From JAGXIT01 sp964393815 (GTDB lineage: Bacteria > Patescibacteriota > Saccharimonadia > Saccharimonadales > UBA4665): a stretch of 21,060 nt of DNA. The stretch is taken from assembly GCA_964393815.1 (NCBI GenBank), contig CAYMUP010000014.1, positions 1 through 21,060 on the forward strand, given 5' to 3'. Below the pieces are notes generated by a model. That model did no database searches and was not told the origin of the DNA. It saw only the letters and a list, made by a program, of their open reading frames with translations. How positions within the stretch are numbered: position 1 is the stretch's first letter; each line of letters begins with the position of its first letter. The position numbers and the translations under genes were made by a program. Shown here piece after piece: positions 1 to 6,114 of the stretch.

Positions 1-5
1 TTTAT

Positions 6-539
6 TTAAGCTACGCAAGATGTGGGTTCGGGTTTTTGCTGCCCTGCCAATACTGTTGGTAGAGCATTTGTGGTCTCAGCCAGTCTAAGTTCATCTGTAA
101 GTGAGGGGTTTTGGCTAGCGCATATGCAGAAATGAGCAAATCTGGCTAATCTGTCCTCTTCCGTGAGGATTGGACTCAGTCGATCGGTCTGTTTTTCGTT
201 TAAAACAGCTTCATAGGAAGCAAAGAACTCGGCGTCTGTAGGGAATATAATCATCTCGTCTGCATTGTTTCTGAAAAGACTGCGGAGAACGTTGAGTGGT
301 TGCGGCCGGCCGCCGTCGTATGAAGGTGGATACTTGTGAGGTTCTGCGAAGATTAATTGTAATTTTGGGTCTCTATTACGAAGGGCGGAGTAAACGCACG
401 GCGCAAGTTCAGGTAACTGATCTTGCAAAACGGCTATAAAAAAACGAGCGAATCGCTCGTCTTGTTCGCTCAGTGGGTCTTGGGCGCGTGCAGAGGTAAG
501 TTCGGGAGAGTTTAGGTGCGACTGGTGTCGCTTAGTCAC
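6..539 (-). CDS. Hypothetical protein, 177 aa, unknown function
   Basis: I do not recognise the family. The reading frame extends upstream to a TTG at 590, but that TTG is the first part of a good -35 box (TTGTGC, 590-585) paired with TATAGT (567-562) at 17 nt. The likely start is therefore GTG at 539, which has GGAAGG eight bases upstream. The product is soluble-looking, with no signal peptide or membrane segment. It contains two similar helical stretches, residues about 23-45 (LSEQDERFARF) and 125-147 (LTEEDRLARF), suggesting an internal duplication of a short module around a less similar centre. It lies downstream of the glutaredoxin gene on the same strand but has its own promoter. The stop codon is inside the window, so the gene is complete. 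Reality of the gene is likely; function unknown. Confidence 0.7.
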   Translation of the reverse strand: MTKRHQSHLNSPELTSARAQDPLSEQDERFARFFIAVLQDQLPELAPCVYSALRNRDPKLQLIFAEPHKYPPSYDGGRPQPLNVLRSLFRNNADEMIIFPTDAEFFASYEAVLNEKQTDRLSPILTEEDRLARFAHFCICASQNPSLTDELRLAETTNALPTVLAGQQKPEPTSCVA

Positions 540-561
540 GCGTGATGCCTTCCATATATAG

Positions 562-590
562 ACTATAGCAGTCGATACTGGAGAGCACAA
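562..590 (-). promoter_or_regulatory. Sigma70-type promoter of the 177-aa gene with overlapping inverted repeat
   Basis: On the minus strand TTGTGC (590-585) and TATAGT (567-562) are separated by 17 nt. The -35 box forms one arm of a perfect 6+6 inverted repeat GCACAA / TTGTGC (585-590 and 597-602) whose centre AAGCGCTT is itself a palindrome. This could be an operator site; no regulator gene is adjacent. Confidence 0.6.
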
Positions 591-630
591 GCGCTTTTGT
601 GCGAAAAATTACTGCTATTTTTTGGCAAGT

Positions 631-873
631 CTATAAGTCTAGGGCTTTGTCTATCTTGGGCCGGTCAAACCCGACGATGATTTCGCCGTCTATGTCGAGG
701 ACCGGGATGCCCATTTGGCCAGATTTGTCCACTGACTCCTGTGCGATGGCCGGGTCGGAATCAACATCTTTTTCTGTGTATTTGACCCCTGCTCTGTCCA
801 GATATTGTTTGACCGCGTGGCAAAACCCGCACCAATCGGCGCTGTAGATAGTAACTGATTTAGTGTTATGCAT
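631..873 (-). CDS. Glutaredoxin-like thiol-disulfide oxidoreductase, 80 aa
   Basis: A small cytosolic thioredoxin-fold redox protein of the glutaredoxin/NrdH-like class. The protein shows the N-terminal beta strand (SVTIYSADWCGFC), the redox-active CXXC motif CGFC at residues 15-18, the cis-proline motif MGIPV near residue 55, and the C-terminal DG...GF segment that contacts glutathione or the partner in this family. At 80 aa the length is normal for the mini-glutaredoxins. The ATG at 873 is preceded by GGAGGT at eight nucleotides and by an excellent promoter at 929-901. It is transcribed divergently from the ATP synthase operon. Whether it uses glutathione, mycoredoxin-type chemistry or thioredoxin reductase cannot be told from sequence. 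The family call is secure; the physiological substrate is unknown. Confidence 0.9.
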   Translation of the reverse strand: MHNTKSVTIYSADWCGFCHAVKQYLDRAGVKYTEKDVDSDPAIAQESVDKSGQMGIPVLDIDGEIIVGFDRPKIDKALDL

Positions 874-900
874 TCGGCAGGACCTCCATTTACTATAAAA

Positions 901-929
901 AGTATAGTACTATTGCAAACACGAGTCAA
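901..929 (-). promoter_or_regulatory. Strong promoter of the glutaredoxin gene
   Basis: TTGACT (929-924), a 17-nt spacer and TATACT (906-901) on the minus strand. The predicted transcript has a leader of about 20 nt that includes the GGAGGT ribosome binding site, unlike the leaderless genes elsewhere in the window. Confidence 0.75.
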
Positions 930-933
930 GGGG

Positions 934-963
934 TTTACAGGGTAGTATGACATCTGTTACAAT
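934..963 (+). promoter_or_regulatory. Putative promoter of the ATP synthase operon
   Basis: TTTACA (934-939), an 18-nt spacer and TACAAT (958-963) on the plus strand. The -35 box lies only 4 nt from the -35 box of the divergent glutaredoxin promoter, so the two polymerases would compete for back-to-back sites. The predicted transcription start near 970 leaves about 5 nt before the ATG at 975. Confidence 0.6.
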
Positions 964-974
964 CTGTAAAGTAA

Positions 975-1220
975 ATGGGTACCGCCACAGAGCAAACACC
1001 TACGCATGATACGCGCCGGCGCAGTACAGCCGTGCTAGTCTTCGCTGATATCGCTGACACCACTTGGCGACTTTTTGTTCCAATCGTTGGGCTGCTACTC
1101 GCGGGCCGCTACGCTGATGTACATTGGGGCACGAAGCCTTGGTTGATGTTGGCAGGTGCGGTGCTTGGCAGCGTCGTGGCTGGCCTACTCATCAAACAAC
1201 AACTCACGAGGAGCGTTTAA
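975..1220 (+). CDS. atpI: ATP synthase-associated membrane protein AtpI/AtpZ-like, 81 aa
   Basis: The first gene of the ATP synthase operon. It encodes a short protein with a polar N-terminus (residues 1-18) and two hydrophobic helices, about residues 31-44 and 54-74, separated by a short loop with RYAD and the WG.KPW motif, the pattern of the AtpI/AtpZ family. AtpI assists assembly of the c-ring and AtpZ proteins are linked to Mg2+/Ca2+ transport; which role applies here is not visible. No Shine-Dalgarno sequence precedes the ATG and the predicted transcription start is about 5 nt upstream, so the message is probably nearly leaderless. It sits 6 nt ahead of atpB, as in many bacteria. The name rests on position and topology more than on sequence identity. 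Confidence 0.75.
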   Translation: MGTATEQTPTHDTRRRSTAVLVFADIADTTWRLFVPIVGLLLAGRYADVHWGTKPWLMLAGAVLGSVVAGLLIKQQLTRSV

Positions 1221-1226
1221 ACAGAT

Positions 1227-2045
1227 ATGTTTCAAAATTTTGCGATGGAAAAAGTCGAAATAGTCTTGCCTACCGAGGCAATCTTTCACATATTTGGCTT
1301 TCCTATCACAAATGCGATGCTACTCGGTGCCTTTAGCTCGGCCGTGCTCATCGGCATATTTTTCTATGTGGCTTCCATGGTGCGCCGCGGCCGCACGAAT
1401 CGTTTTGTAGGGCTTGTGCAGTGGGCATTTGAAGGTATGTATAAAGCAGTCTATAGCATCGTACCCGACCCCGTGATGGCCCGGAGCATAGCCCCACTCG
1501 CGCTCACCATTTTCTTTACCGTGCTTATTTCGTACTGGGCAGACATATTGCCTGGGGTCGGCCACTCGGTTACATGGCACGGGCACGAACTGCTGCGTAG
1601 CCTGCCGACAGACCTCAATTTTACGCTAGCGCTGGCCATTGTTTCGATGGTCGCGGTGCAGTACTACGCCATCAAAACCCATGGTTTTTTGGGCAATTCC
1701 AAACGCTACCTTATAAACCCTGTTAAAAACCCGATCGGTTCTTTTGAGGGGTTCCTAGAGCTTATCGGTGAGTTTTCTCGACTCATTGCACTATGTCTAC
1801 GACTTTTTGGCAACGCTTTTGCTGGAGCAGCTTTGCTCGCAATTGTGGCTGCACTCGCCTCTTGGGGAGCATCGCTCGTACTACCAGCTTTCATGGCCTT
1901 CGAACTCTTTATTGGGTTTATCCAGGCCTACGTCTTCTATGTTTTGACACTCATATTTGCCAGTCTCGCAGTCGCCGTGCACGGCGGTGAAGACCATACC
2001 CATGCTCAACCATCACAGGTGACTACCGAACGGAGGACTGCCTAG
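1227..2045 (+). CDS. atpB: ATP synthase F0 subunit a, 272 aa
   Basis: The membrane stator subunit that forms the two proton half-channels against the c-ring. Five to six hydrophobic helices are visible. The signature helix (residues about 180-205) reads SRLIALCLRLFGN and contains the essential arginine R192, equivalent to E. coli aR210. The last helix pair has GFIQAYVFYVLT with Q233, equivalent to aQ252. The C-terminus is a short His/Thr-rich cytosolic tail. The ATG at 1227 has GAGGAG about 13 nt upstream, which is long; an alternative ATG six codons in (AMEKV) would be less favoured. It starts 6 nt after atpI. A 172-nt gap follows before atpE. Length and motifs are normal for the family. Confidence 0.97.
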   Translation: MFQNFAMEKVEIVLPTEAIFHIFGFPITNAMLLGAFSSAVLIGIFFYVASMVRRGRTNRFVGLVQWAFEGMYKAVYSIVPDPVMARSIAPLALTIFFTVLISYWADILPGVGHSVTWHGHELLRSLPTDLNFTLALAIVSMVAVQYYAIKTHGFLGNSKRYLINPVKNPIGSFEGFLELIGEFSRLIALCLRLFGNAFAGAALLAIVAALASWGASLVLPAFMAFELFIGFIQAYVFYVLTLIFASLAVAVHGGEDHTHAQPSQVTTERRTA

Positions 2046-2217
2046 AGATTTGAGAAAACGCCACTCCTAAAAAAGCTAAAGATCTTCGATTTTACCCAAA
2101 AAAGATTCCAAAGCTTCGGCCAGAGCGGCGCCACGGGTGCATAAGCCCAAAATGGAATGAGGTGAAACTCACCCCAGTTAGATTACTTAACCAAGTTAAA
2201 TTAAAGGAGAAATATCA
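2046..2217 (+). other. Untranslated gap between atpB and atpE
   Basis: 172 nt without an ORF, long for this operon. It holds a small hairpin GGTGA-AAC-TCACC at 2161-2173 and a second one TTAAC-CAA-GTTAA near 2188-2200 that ends just before the atpE Shine-Dalgarno AAGGAG (2204-2209). In E. coli the atpE leader is a translational enhancer that raises c-subunit output; a similar role here is an inference. No promoter that I would defend is visible. Confidence 0.4.
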
Positions 2218-2427
2218 ATGGAAAATATTGCATTTGCACTTGCCTACGCACTACCGGCTCTCGGCGCTGCTATGGGTGTAGGTCTTATCGGTAAGGGCGC
2301 TCTTGGTGCTGCTGGTCGTAACCCAGAGAAAATCGGTGAGCTCCGTACGCTCATGATCACCGCTATCGTTTTTGCCGACTCACTAGCCATCATCGGTATC
2401 ATCGTCGGCTTCCTAGCAAAAGGCTAG
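2218..2427 (+). CDS. atpE: ATP synthase F0 subunit c, 69 aa
   Basis: The ring-forming proteolipid. It is a hairpin of two hydrophobic helices (residues about 4-30 and 44-67) with the polar loop GRNPE at 33-37. Helix 1 carries the Gly/Ala-rich GAAMGVGLIGKGALG packing motif. The ion-binding carboxylate is D54 in ITAIVFADSLA. The helix-1 position that is Gln in sodium-translocating rings is V21 here, so the ring is predicted to carry protons. A strong Shine-Dalgarno AAGGAG sits 8 nt before the ATG, consistent with the high copy number of this subunit. The protein is short compared with the usual 75-85 aa but complete. Confidence 0.97.
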   Translation: MENIAFALAYALPALGAAMGVGLIGKGALGAAGRNPEKIGELRTLMITAIVFADSLAIIGIIVGFLAKG

Positions 2428-2434
2428 AAAGCGT

Positions 2435-2455
2435 TTTATAGTTTATAGTTTGTAA
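2435..2455 (+). repeat. Tandem heptamer TTTATAG in the atpE-atpF gap
   Basis: Two exact copies of TTTATAG (2435-2441 and 2442-2448) and a degenerate third (TTTGTAA, 2449-2455) occupy most of the 39-nt gap. The unit length matches the heptamer repeats at the atpA-atpG and atpD-atpC junctions, but here no inverted partner arm is present. Confidence 0.5.
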
Positions 2456-2466
2456 AAAGGACAAAA

Positions 2467-3015
2467 GTGACACAATTATTTACACAATTTGCGAGTGAAG
2501 CGGCAGCTAAGGAAGCGACCAGCCCTATCGATGCGCTCGGTATCGATGTGAAACTGCTGGTTTTCCAGATCATTGCCTTTACGATTTTGGTTGTGCTGCT
2601 CAGCAAGTTCGTCTTCCCTGTGCTCATGAAGGCAGTTGACGACCGCCAAAAAGCCATCGACGAAAGCTTGCACGCGGCTCACGCGGCAGAGAAAAACGCG
2701 GCTGCTGCGGAAGCAAAAATCGATGAAATGCTGAAAACTGCGCGTGGTGAAGCATCGGACATCGTGACGACTGCTAAAGACGAGGCGACCGCCATGGTTG
2801 CAAAAGCTGAGGAAAAATCTCGCTCACAGGCCGAGCACATTGTCGCCGAGGCGAGAGAATCTATCGGCAAAGAAGTTGTGGCTGCCAAAAAGGCGCTGCA
2901 CAATGAAACGATTGAGCTCGTAGCTCAAGCTACCGAAAAAGTTGTCGGTAAAACGGTTGATGCTAAAGTCGACAAAACTCTTATCGGTGACACTCTCAAG
3001 GAGACGAAGAACTAA
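2467..3015 (+). CDS. atpF: ATP synthase F0 subunit b, 182 aa
   Basis: The peripheral stalk subunit that holds F1 against rotation. One N-terminal transmembrane helix (residues about 29-52, VKLLVFQIIAFTILVVLL then SKFVFPVL) is followed by a long Ala/Lys/Glu-rich coiled coil (about 58-165) typical of the b dimer. The start is GTG at 2467, with AGGA about 5 nt upstream; the N-terminal 28 residues before the membrane helix are longer than usual. The stop overlaps the atpH start by one base (TAATG), implying translational coupling. Only one b-type gene is present, so the stalk is probably a homodimer. Confidence 0.95.
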   Translation: MTQLFTQFASEAAAKEATSPIDALGIDVKLLVFQIIAFTILVVLLSKFVFPVLMKAVDDRQKAIDESLHAAHAAEKNAAAAEAKIDEMLKTARGEASDIVTTAKDEATAMVAKAEEKSRSQAEHIVAEARESIGKEVVAAKKALHNETIELVAQATEKVVGKTVDAKVDKTLIGDTLKETKN

Positions 3016-3395
3016 TGCAAAAATTGTCGCGGCGTAAAATTGCAGAATATGTGGCTGACAACTCAAAAGATGGAGTTGTTTCGGCGGCTGCGCTCAAGGA
3101 AGTAGCGGCGTACCTGCAAGAAACCCGGCGTACCCGCGAGCTTCCACTCGTAGTGCGTACCATCGAAGATGTGCTCGCTGAACGCGGTCAGGTGGTGGCG
3201 CGCGTCACATCGGCCCGGCCCCTCGAGGCAGAGCTGCGTAAAACGCTCGAGTCACAGATTGGTGGCACCGTATATATGCAAGAGACCGTAGACGAAGCTG
3301 TGCTCGGTGGAGTCAAGGTGACGACTCCGGGGCGTTCGCTCGACGCGACACTTATGAAGAGAATTAATAGTATTCGCAGCGCAAAACAGGCGTAG
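3015..3395 (+). CDS. atpH: ATP synthase F1 subunit delta, short form, 126 aa
   Basis: Links the b-stalk to the top of the alpha/beta hexamer. The C-terminal part is recognisable: VTSARPLEAEL, then the TVYMQETVDEAVLGGVKV beta segment and a final helix LMKRINSIR. The N-terminal helical domain, normally about 105 residues in proteins of roughly 175-180 aa, is reduced to about 60 residues. The frame is open from a start codon coupled to atpF, with no sign of a frameshift upstream, so this looks like a genuinely compact delta rather than a truncation artefact. It ends 16 nt before atpA. Confidence 0.85.
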   Translation: MQKLSRRKIAEYVADNSKDGVVSAAALKEVAAYLQETRRTRELPLVVRTIEDVLAERGQVVARVTSARPLEAELRKTLESQIGGTVYMQETVDEAVLGGVKVTTPGRSLDATLMKRINSIRSAKQA

Positions 3396-3411
3396 CAGGA
3401 AGGAAAAAGCA

Positions 3412-4947
3412 GTGGCAGATATATCAGTTACAGAATTATCAAAAGGCCTGCGCGATGCGATTGCGCAGCTCGACAGCGGCGAAAAGTTTGAGTCAACCGG
3501 CGTAGTGACTCGAGTGGGAGATGGCGTGGCCTGGGTGCACGGTCTGCGTGATGCCGGCTATGCCGAAGTACTCGAGATACAGACCAAGCGCGGTGTGGTG
3601 GAGGCGTTTGCGCTCAACCTGATGGAAGACGAAATCGGTGCCGTGCTGCTTGGTGAAGATAGCGGCGTTGTGGCCGGTGACCAAGTGAAGCTGAAAGGTG
3701 TTGTTTTGGAGGTCCCAGTTGGAGAAGAGCTGCTCGGGCGTGTGGTCGACCCACTGGGTCGTCCGCTGGACGGTGGACCTGCCATCAAGGCCAAGCAAAA
3801 CGGCCGTGTTGAGCGTGCTGCCATTGGTGTGATGGGGCGTAAGAGTGTGCATGAACCACTTATGACAGGCATCATGGCTATTGACGCTATGTTCCCGATC
3901 GGTCGTGGCCAGCGTGAGCTTATCATCGGTGACCGCCAAACTGGTAAAACCGCTATCGCTCTCGACACTATGATTAACCAAGCTCGTCAGAAGACTGGTG
4001 TGGTAAACGTCTATGTCGCTGTGGGGCAAAAACTCAGTAAGGTTGCTCGCCTCGTTGAACGCCTCAAGCAAGAAGGTGTGATGGATCAGACCATAGTTGT
4101 TGCAACTGGGCCAAGCGACCCTGCTTCTCTGCTTTACCTGGCACCGTACGCTGGTACGGCTATGGGCGAGTACTTCCGAGACAATGGCAAGCACGCACTT
4201 ATGATCTACGACGACCTTACTAAGCACGCTGTTGCCTACCGCCAGATGTCACTGCTGCTTCGTCGTCCACCAGGGCGTGAAGCCTTCCCTGGAGATGTTT
4301 TCTACCTGCACTCACGCCTCTTGGAGCGCTCGGCGAAACTGAGCGACGACCTCGGCGCCGGTAGCCTGACAGCCCTGCCTATCATTGAGACACAGGCCGG
4401 CGACATTTCGGCTTACATTCCGACCAACGTTATTTCCATCACTGACGGACAAATCTTTATGGAAACAGATCTTTTCTATCAGGGTATACGCCCGGCTATT
4501 TCGGCCGGACTCAGTGTGAGCCGCGTGGGTGGCGCCGCTCAGACCAAATCTGTGAAGTCCGTGTCTGGGAGCCTAAAACTAGGTCTTAGCCAGTTCCGTG
4601 AGCTCGCGAGCTTTGCACAGTTTGGTTCCGACCTAGACGAAGCCACAAAGAAACAGATTGAGCGTGGCCAGCGGCTCACAGAGCTACTCAAGCAGCCACA
4701 ATATAGCCCGCTGAGCATTTGGGAACAAGTTGCGAGCATATATGCTGTAAACGAAGGCCACTTTGACCACGTGCCAACTAGCAAGATCAAAGAGGCTCAG
4801 GCTGCTCTTCTCACTCGTCTGTCGAAAGACCATGCCAAAGATATGGATGCCTTAAACAAGGGTGATGAAAAAATCGAAAAGGACTCGCCAAGCGCCAAAA
4901 TCATCGCGAAAGCCGCCGAGTCATCCGCGAAAGGTTTCGAAGGATAA
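3412..4947 (+). CDS. atpA: ATP synthase F1 subunit alpha, 511 aa
   Basis: The non-catalytic nucleotide-binding subunit of the F1 hexamer. The N-terminal beta barrel (residues about 25-95) is followed by the Walker A motif GDRQTGKT at 173-180, the Walker B strand HALMIYDD at 261-268, and the SVSRVGGAAQ segment with the catalytic-site arginine finger R371. The C-terminal helical bundle is complete. The start is GTG at 3412 with AGGAAGGA about 7 nt before it. The final 30 residues are Lys/Ala/Ser-rich. Length matches the family. Downstream lies a 103-nt gap carrying an inverted repeat of tandem heptamers. Confidence 0.98.
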   Translation: MADISVTELSKGLRDAIAQLDSGEKFESTGVVTRVGDGVAWVHGLRDAGYAEVLEIQTKRGVVEAFALNLMEDEIGAVLLGEDSGVVAGDQVKLKGVVLEVPVGEELLGRVVDPLGRPLDGGPAIKAKQNGRVERAAIGVMGRKSVHEPLMTGIMAIDAMFPIGRGQRELIIGDRQTGKTAIALDTMINQARQKTGVVNVYVAVGQKLSKVARLVERLKQEGVMDQTIVVATGPSDPASLLYLAPYAGTAMGEYFRDNGKHALMIYDDLTKHAVAYRQMSLLLRRPPGREAFPGDVFYLHSRLLERSAKLSDDLGAGSLTALPIIETQAGDISAYIPTNVISITDGQIFMETDLFYQGIRPAISAGLSVSRVGGAAQTKSVKSVSGSLKLGLSQFRELASFAQFGSDLDEATKKQIERGQRLTELLKQPQYSPLSIWEQVASIYAVNEGHFDHVPTSKIKEAQAALLTRLSKDHAKDMDALNKGDEKIEKDSPSAKIIAKAAESSAKGFEG

Positions 4948-4968
4948 AGAGCATGAAGAAAGTATGGG

Positions 4969-5031
4969 GAATGAAGAATGATGTATTTACGGGTGTCTTA
5001 CACCTCACTCACCACTCATCATTCATCATTC
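4969..5031. repeat. ORF-less inverted repeat of tandem heptamers between atpA and atpG
   Basis: Arms at 4969-4983 and 5017-5031 are inverted copies that match at 14 of 15 positions. Each arm is two heptamers of the form GAATGAT plus one base. The right side extends inward as more degenerate heptamers of the TTCATCA type from about 5001. The 33-nt loop contains a small hairpin GGTGT-CTT-ACACC at 4992-5004. The design resembles the arms around the four-helix-bundle gene at 7493-7930, but with a different heptamer and no gene inside. It may be a remnant or non-autonomous relative of that element, or an RNA processing site in the operon transcript. Confidence 0.65.
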
Positions 5032-5050
5032 AGGAAAGTGGGCGTCGCTA

Positions 5051-5920
5051 ATGGCTAGTACGAGGCAGTTAAAAGGTAGGATTCGGTCGGTTAAGTCTAC
5101 CAAACAGATCACCAAAGCCATGCAAATGGTGGCAGCGAGCAAAATGCGTCGGGCACAAGATGCGACGCGGGCGTCTGCAGAGTACACTCAGTCGGCAAAC
5201 GAGTTACTCACGTATCTTGCGAGCCAAGGTGCAACCGACAAGCACCCGCTTTTCCAGCAGCGTGCTATAAAGTCACGCCTACTCATCGTCGTTGCGGCAG
5301 ACAAAGGCCTCGCGGGTGCCTACAACGCCAATGTCATGAAGGCGTACATTACGTCGCTCCGTTCGGACGACAAAGAAGGTGTGCACAATATGACCATCTC
5401 AGTGGGTCGCAAGGCTTCACAGTTTGTCACGCGCATCAAAGACACGGAAATTATCGGTACATACACAGACTTGCCAGATCACCCAGAAGGTTCTGAGTTT
5501 TACGCCATTTTGGACACGGCTTGTCAGCTTTTTGCAGATGGCAAAGTCGATGCCGTAGACCTCATATACACTCAGTTTGTCAGTAGTATGACCCAGACTG
5601 CGGTTGTGAAGCGTATTTTGCCCGCTGGCTACAATGACGCGCAAGAAGTAAGTAGTTTTGTGCGCGACGCCCTTTACGAGCCTTCGACAGAAGTTGTACT
5701 TGAGGGTGTTGCTCGCCGACTGGTCGGGGCACAGATTTTCCAGGCCCTCCTAGATGCTAGGGCTAGTGAGCATAGCATGCGTATGCTAGCGATGAAAAAC
5801 GCAACCGACAACGCCACTGACCTTGCAGATGACCTCACGCTCGAAATGAACAAAGCCCGTCAGGCGGCTATTACCCAGGAGCTTGCCGAGATTTCTGGCG
5901 GTTCGGAGGCCATGAAATGA
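5051..5920 (+). CDS. atpG: ATP synthase F1 subunit gamma, 289 aa
   Basis: The central rotor shaft. The N-terminal helix has the family signature TRQLKGRIRSVKSTKQITKA followed by MQMVAASKMRRAQ, and the C-terminal helix has ASEHSMRMLAMKNATDNA, which together form the antiparallel coiled coil inside the alpha/beta ring. The middle Rossmann-like domain begins RLLIVVAADKGLAGAYN. The ATG at 5051 is the family start, although the nearest AGGA lies about 15 nt upstream, so initiation may be weak; the inverted repeat ends only 19 nt before the start. The stop codon overlaps the next gene in an ATGA arrangement. Confidence 0.97.
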   Translation: MASTRQLKGRIRSVKSTKQITKAMQMVAASKMRRAQDATRASAEYTQSANELLTYLASQGATDKHPLFQQRAIKSRLLIVVAADKGLAGAYNANVMKAYITSLRSDDKEGVHNMTISVGRKASQFVTRIKDTEIIGTYTDLPDHPEGSEFYAILDTACQLFADGKVDAVDLIYTQFVSSMTQTAVVKRILPAGYNDAQEVSSFVRDALYEPSTEVVLEGVARRLVGAQIFQALLDARASEHSMRMLAMKNATDNATDLADDLTLEMNKARQAAITQELAEISGGSEAMK

Positions 5921-6114
5921 TCGGTGAAGTGGCTACGAATACTCAAACCAGAGAGGAACTGCTCACCCAAGTCGCTACTGGCCTAAGAAAGTTATTTGAG
6001 AATAAACGAGCGGAGAGCTTTGTAAATGGCACTTTCTGGGATCAAATGTATCCAGCCACAAAGGTAAGTGACGCACCTAGACTAAACGATGAACAAGGAG
6101 GAACTCATGAGTAA
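5917..6114 (+). CDS. Small unknown protein between gamma and beta, 65 aa
   Basis: I do not recognise a family. The gene begins within the atpG stop (ATGA overlap), is preceded by GGAGG at 5905-5909 with a 7-nt spacing, and overlaps the atpD start by 8 nt. It is thus locked into the operon on both sides and is very likely translated. The protein has no membrane segment and no cysteine. Residues about 11-33 look like an amphipathic helix (TREELLTQVATGLRKLFENK), followed by a conserved-looking aromatic patch SFVNGTFWDQMYP and a polar tail. The standard operon has no gene at this position. It could be an assembly or regulatory factor of F1, or a spacer that couples gamma and beta translation; no function is claimed. 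Confidence 0.75.
   Translation: MIGEVATNTQTREELLTQVATGLRKLFENKRAESFVNGTFWDQMYPATKVSDAPRLNDEQGGTHE

Noticed and set aside
2218..2427. Sodium-dependent c-ring
   Set aside because: Although Ser follows the carboxylate (D54-S55), the helix-1 Gln ligand is replaced by V21 and the carboxylate is Asp, so a proton ring is more likely.
3493..4227. Long open frame of 244 codons on the minus strand within atpA
   Set aside because: It is antisense to a clearly conserved subunit, has no ribosome site or promoter, and its product is rich in His/Thr/Ser with no recognisable domain; it is a by-product of atpA codon use.
6089..6106. Upstream ATG start for atpD
   Set aside because: The AAGGAGG site at 6095-6101 would lie within the gene; the ATG at 6107 has ideal spacing and gives the normal beta N-terminus.
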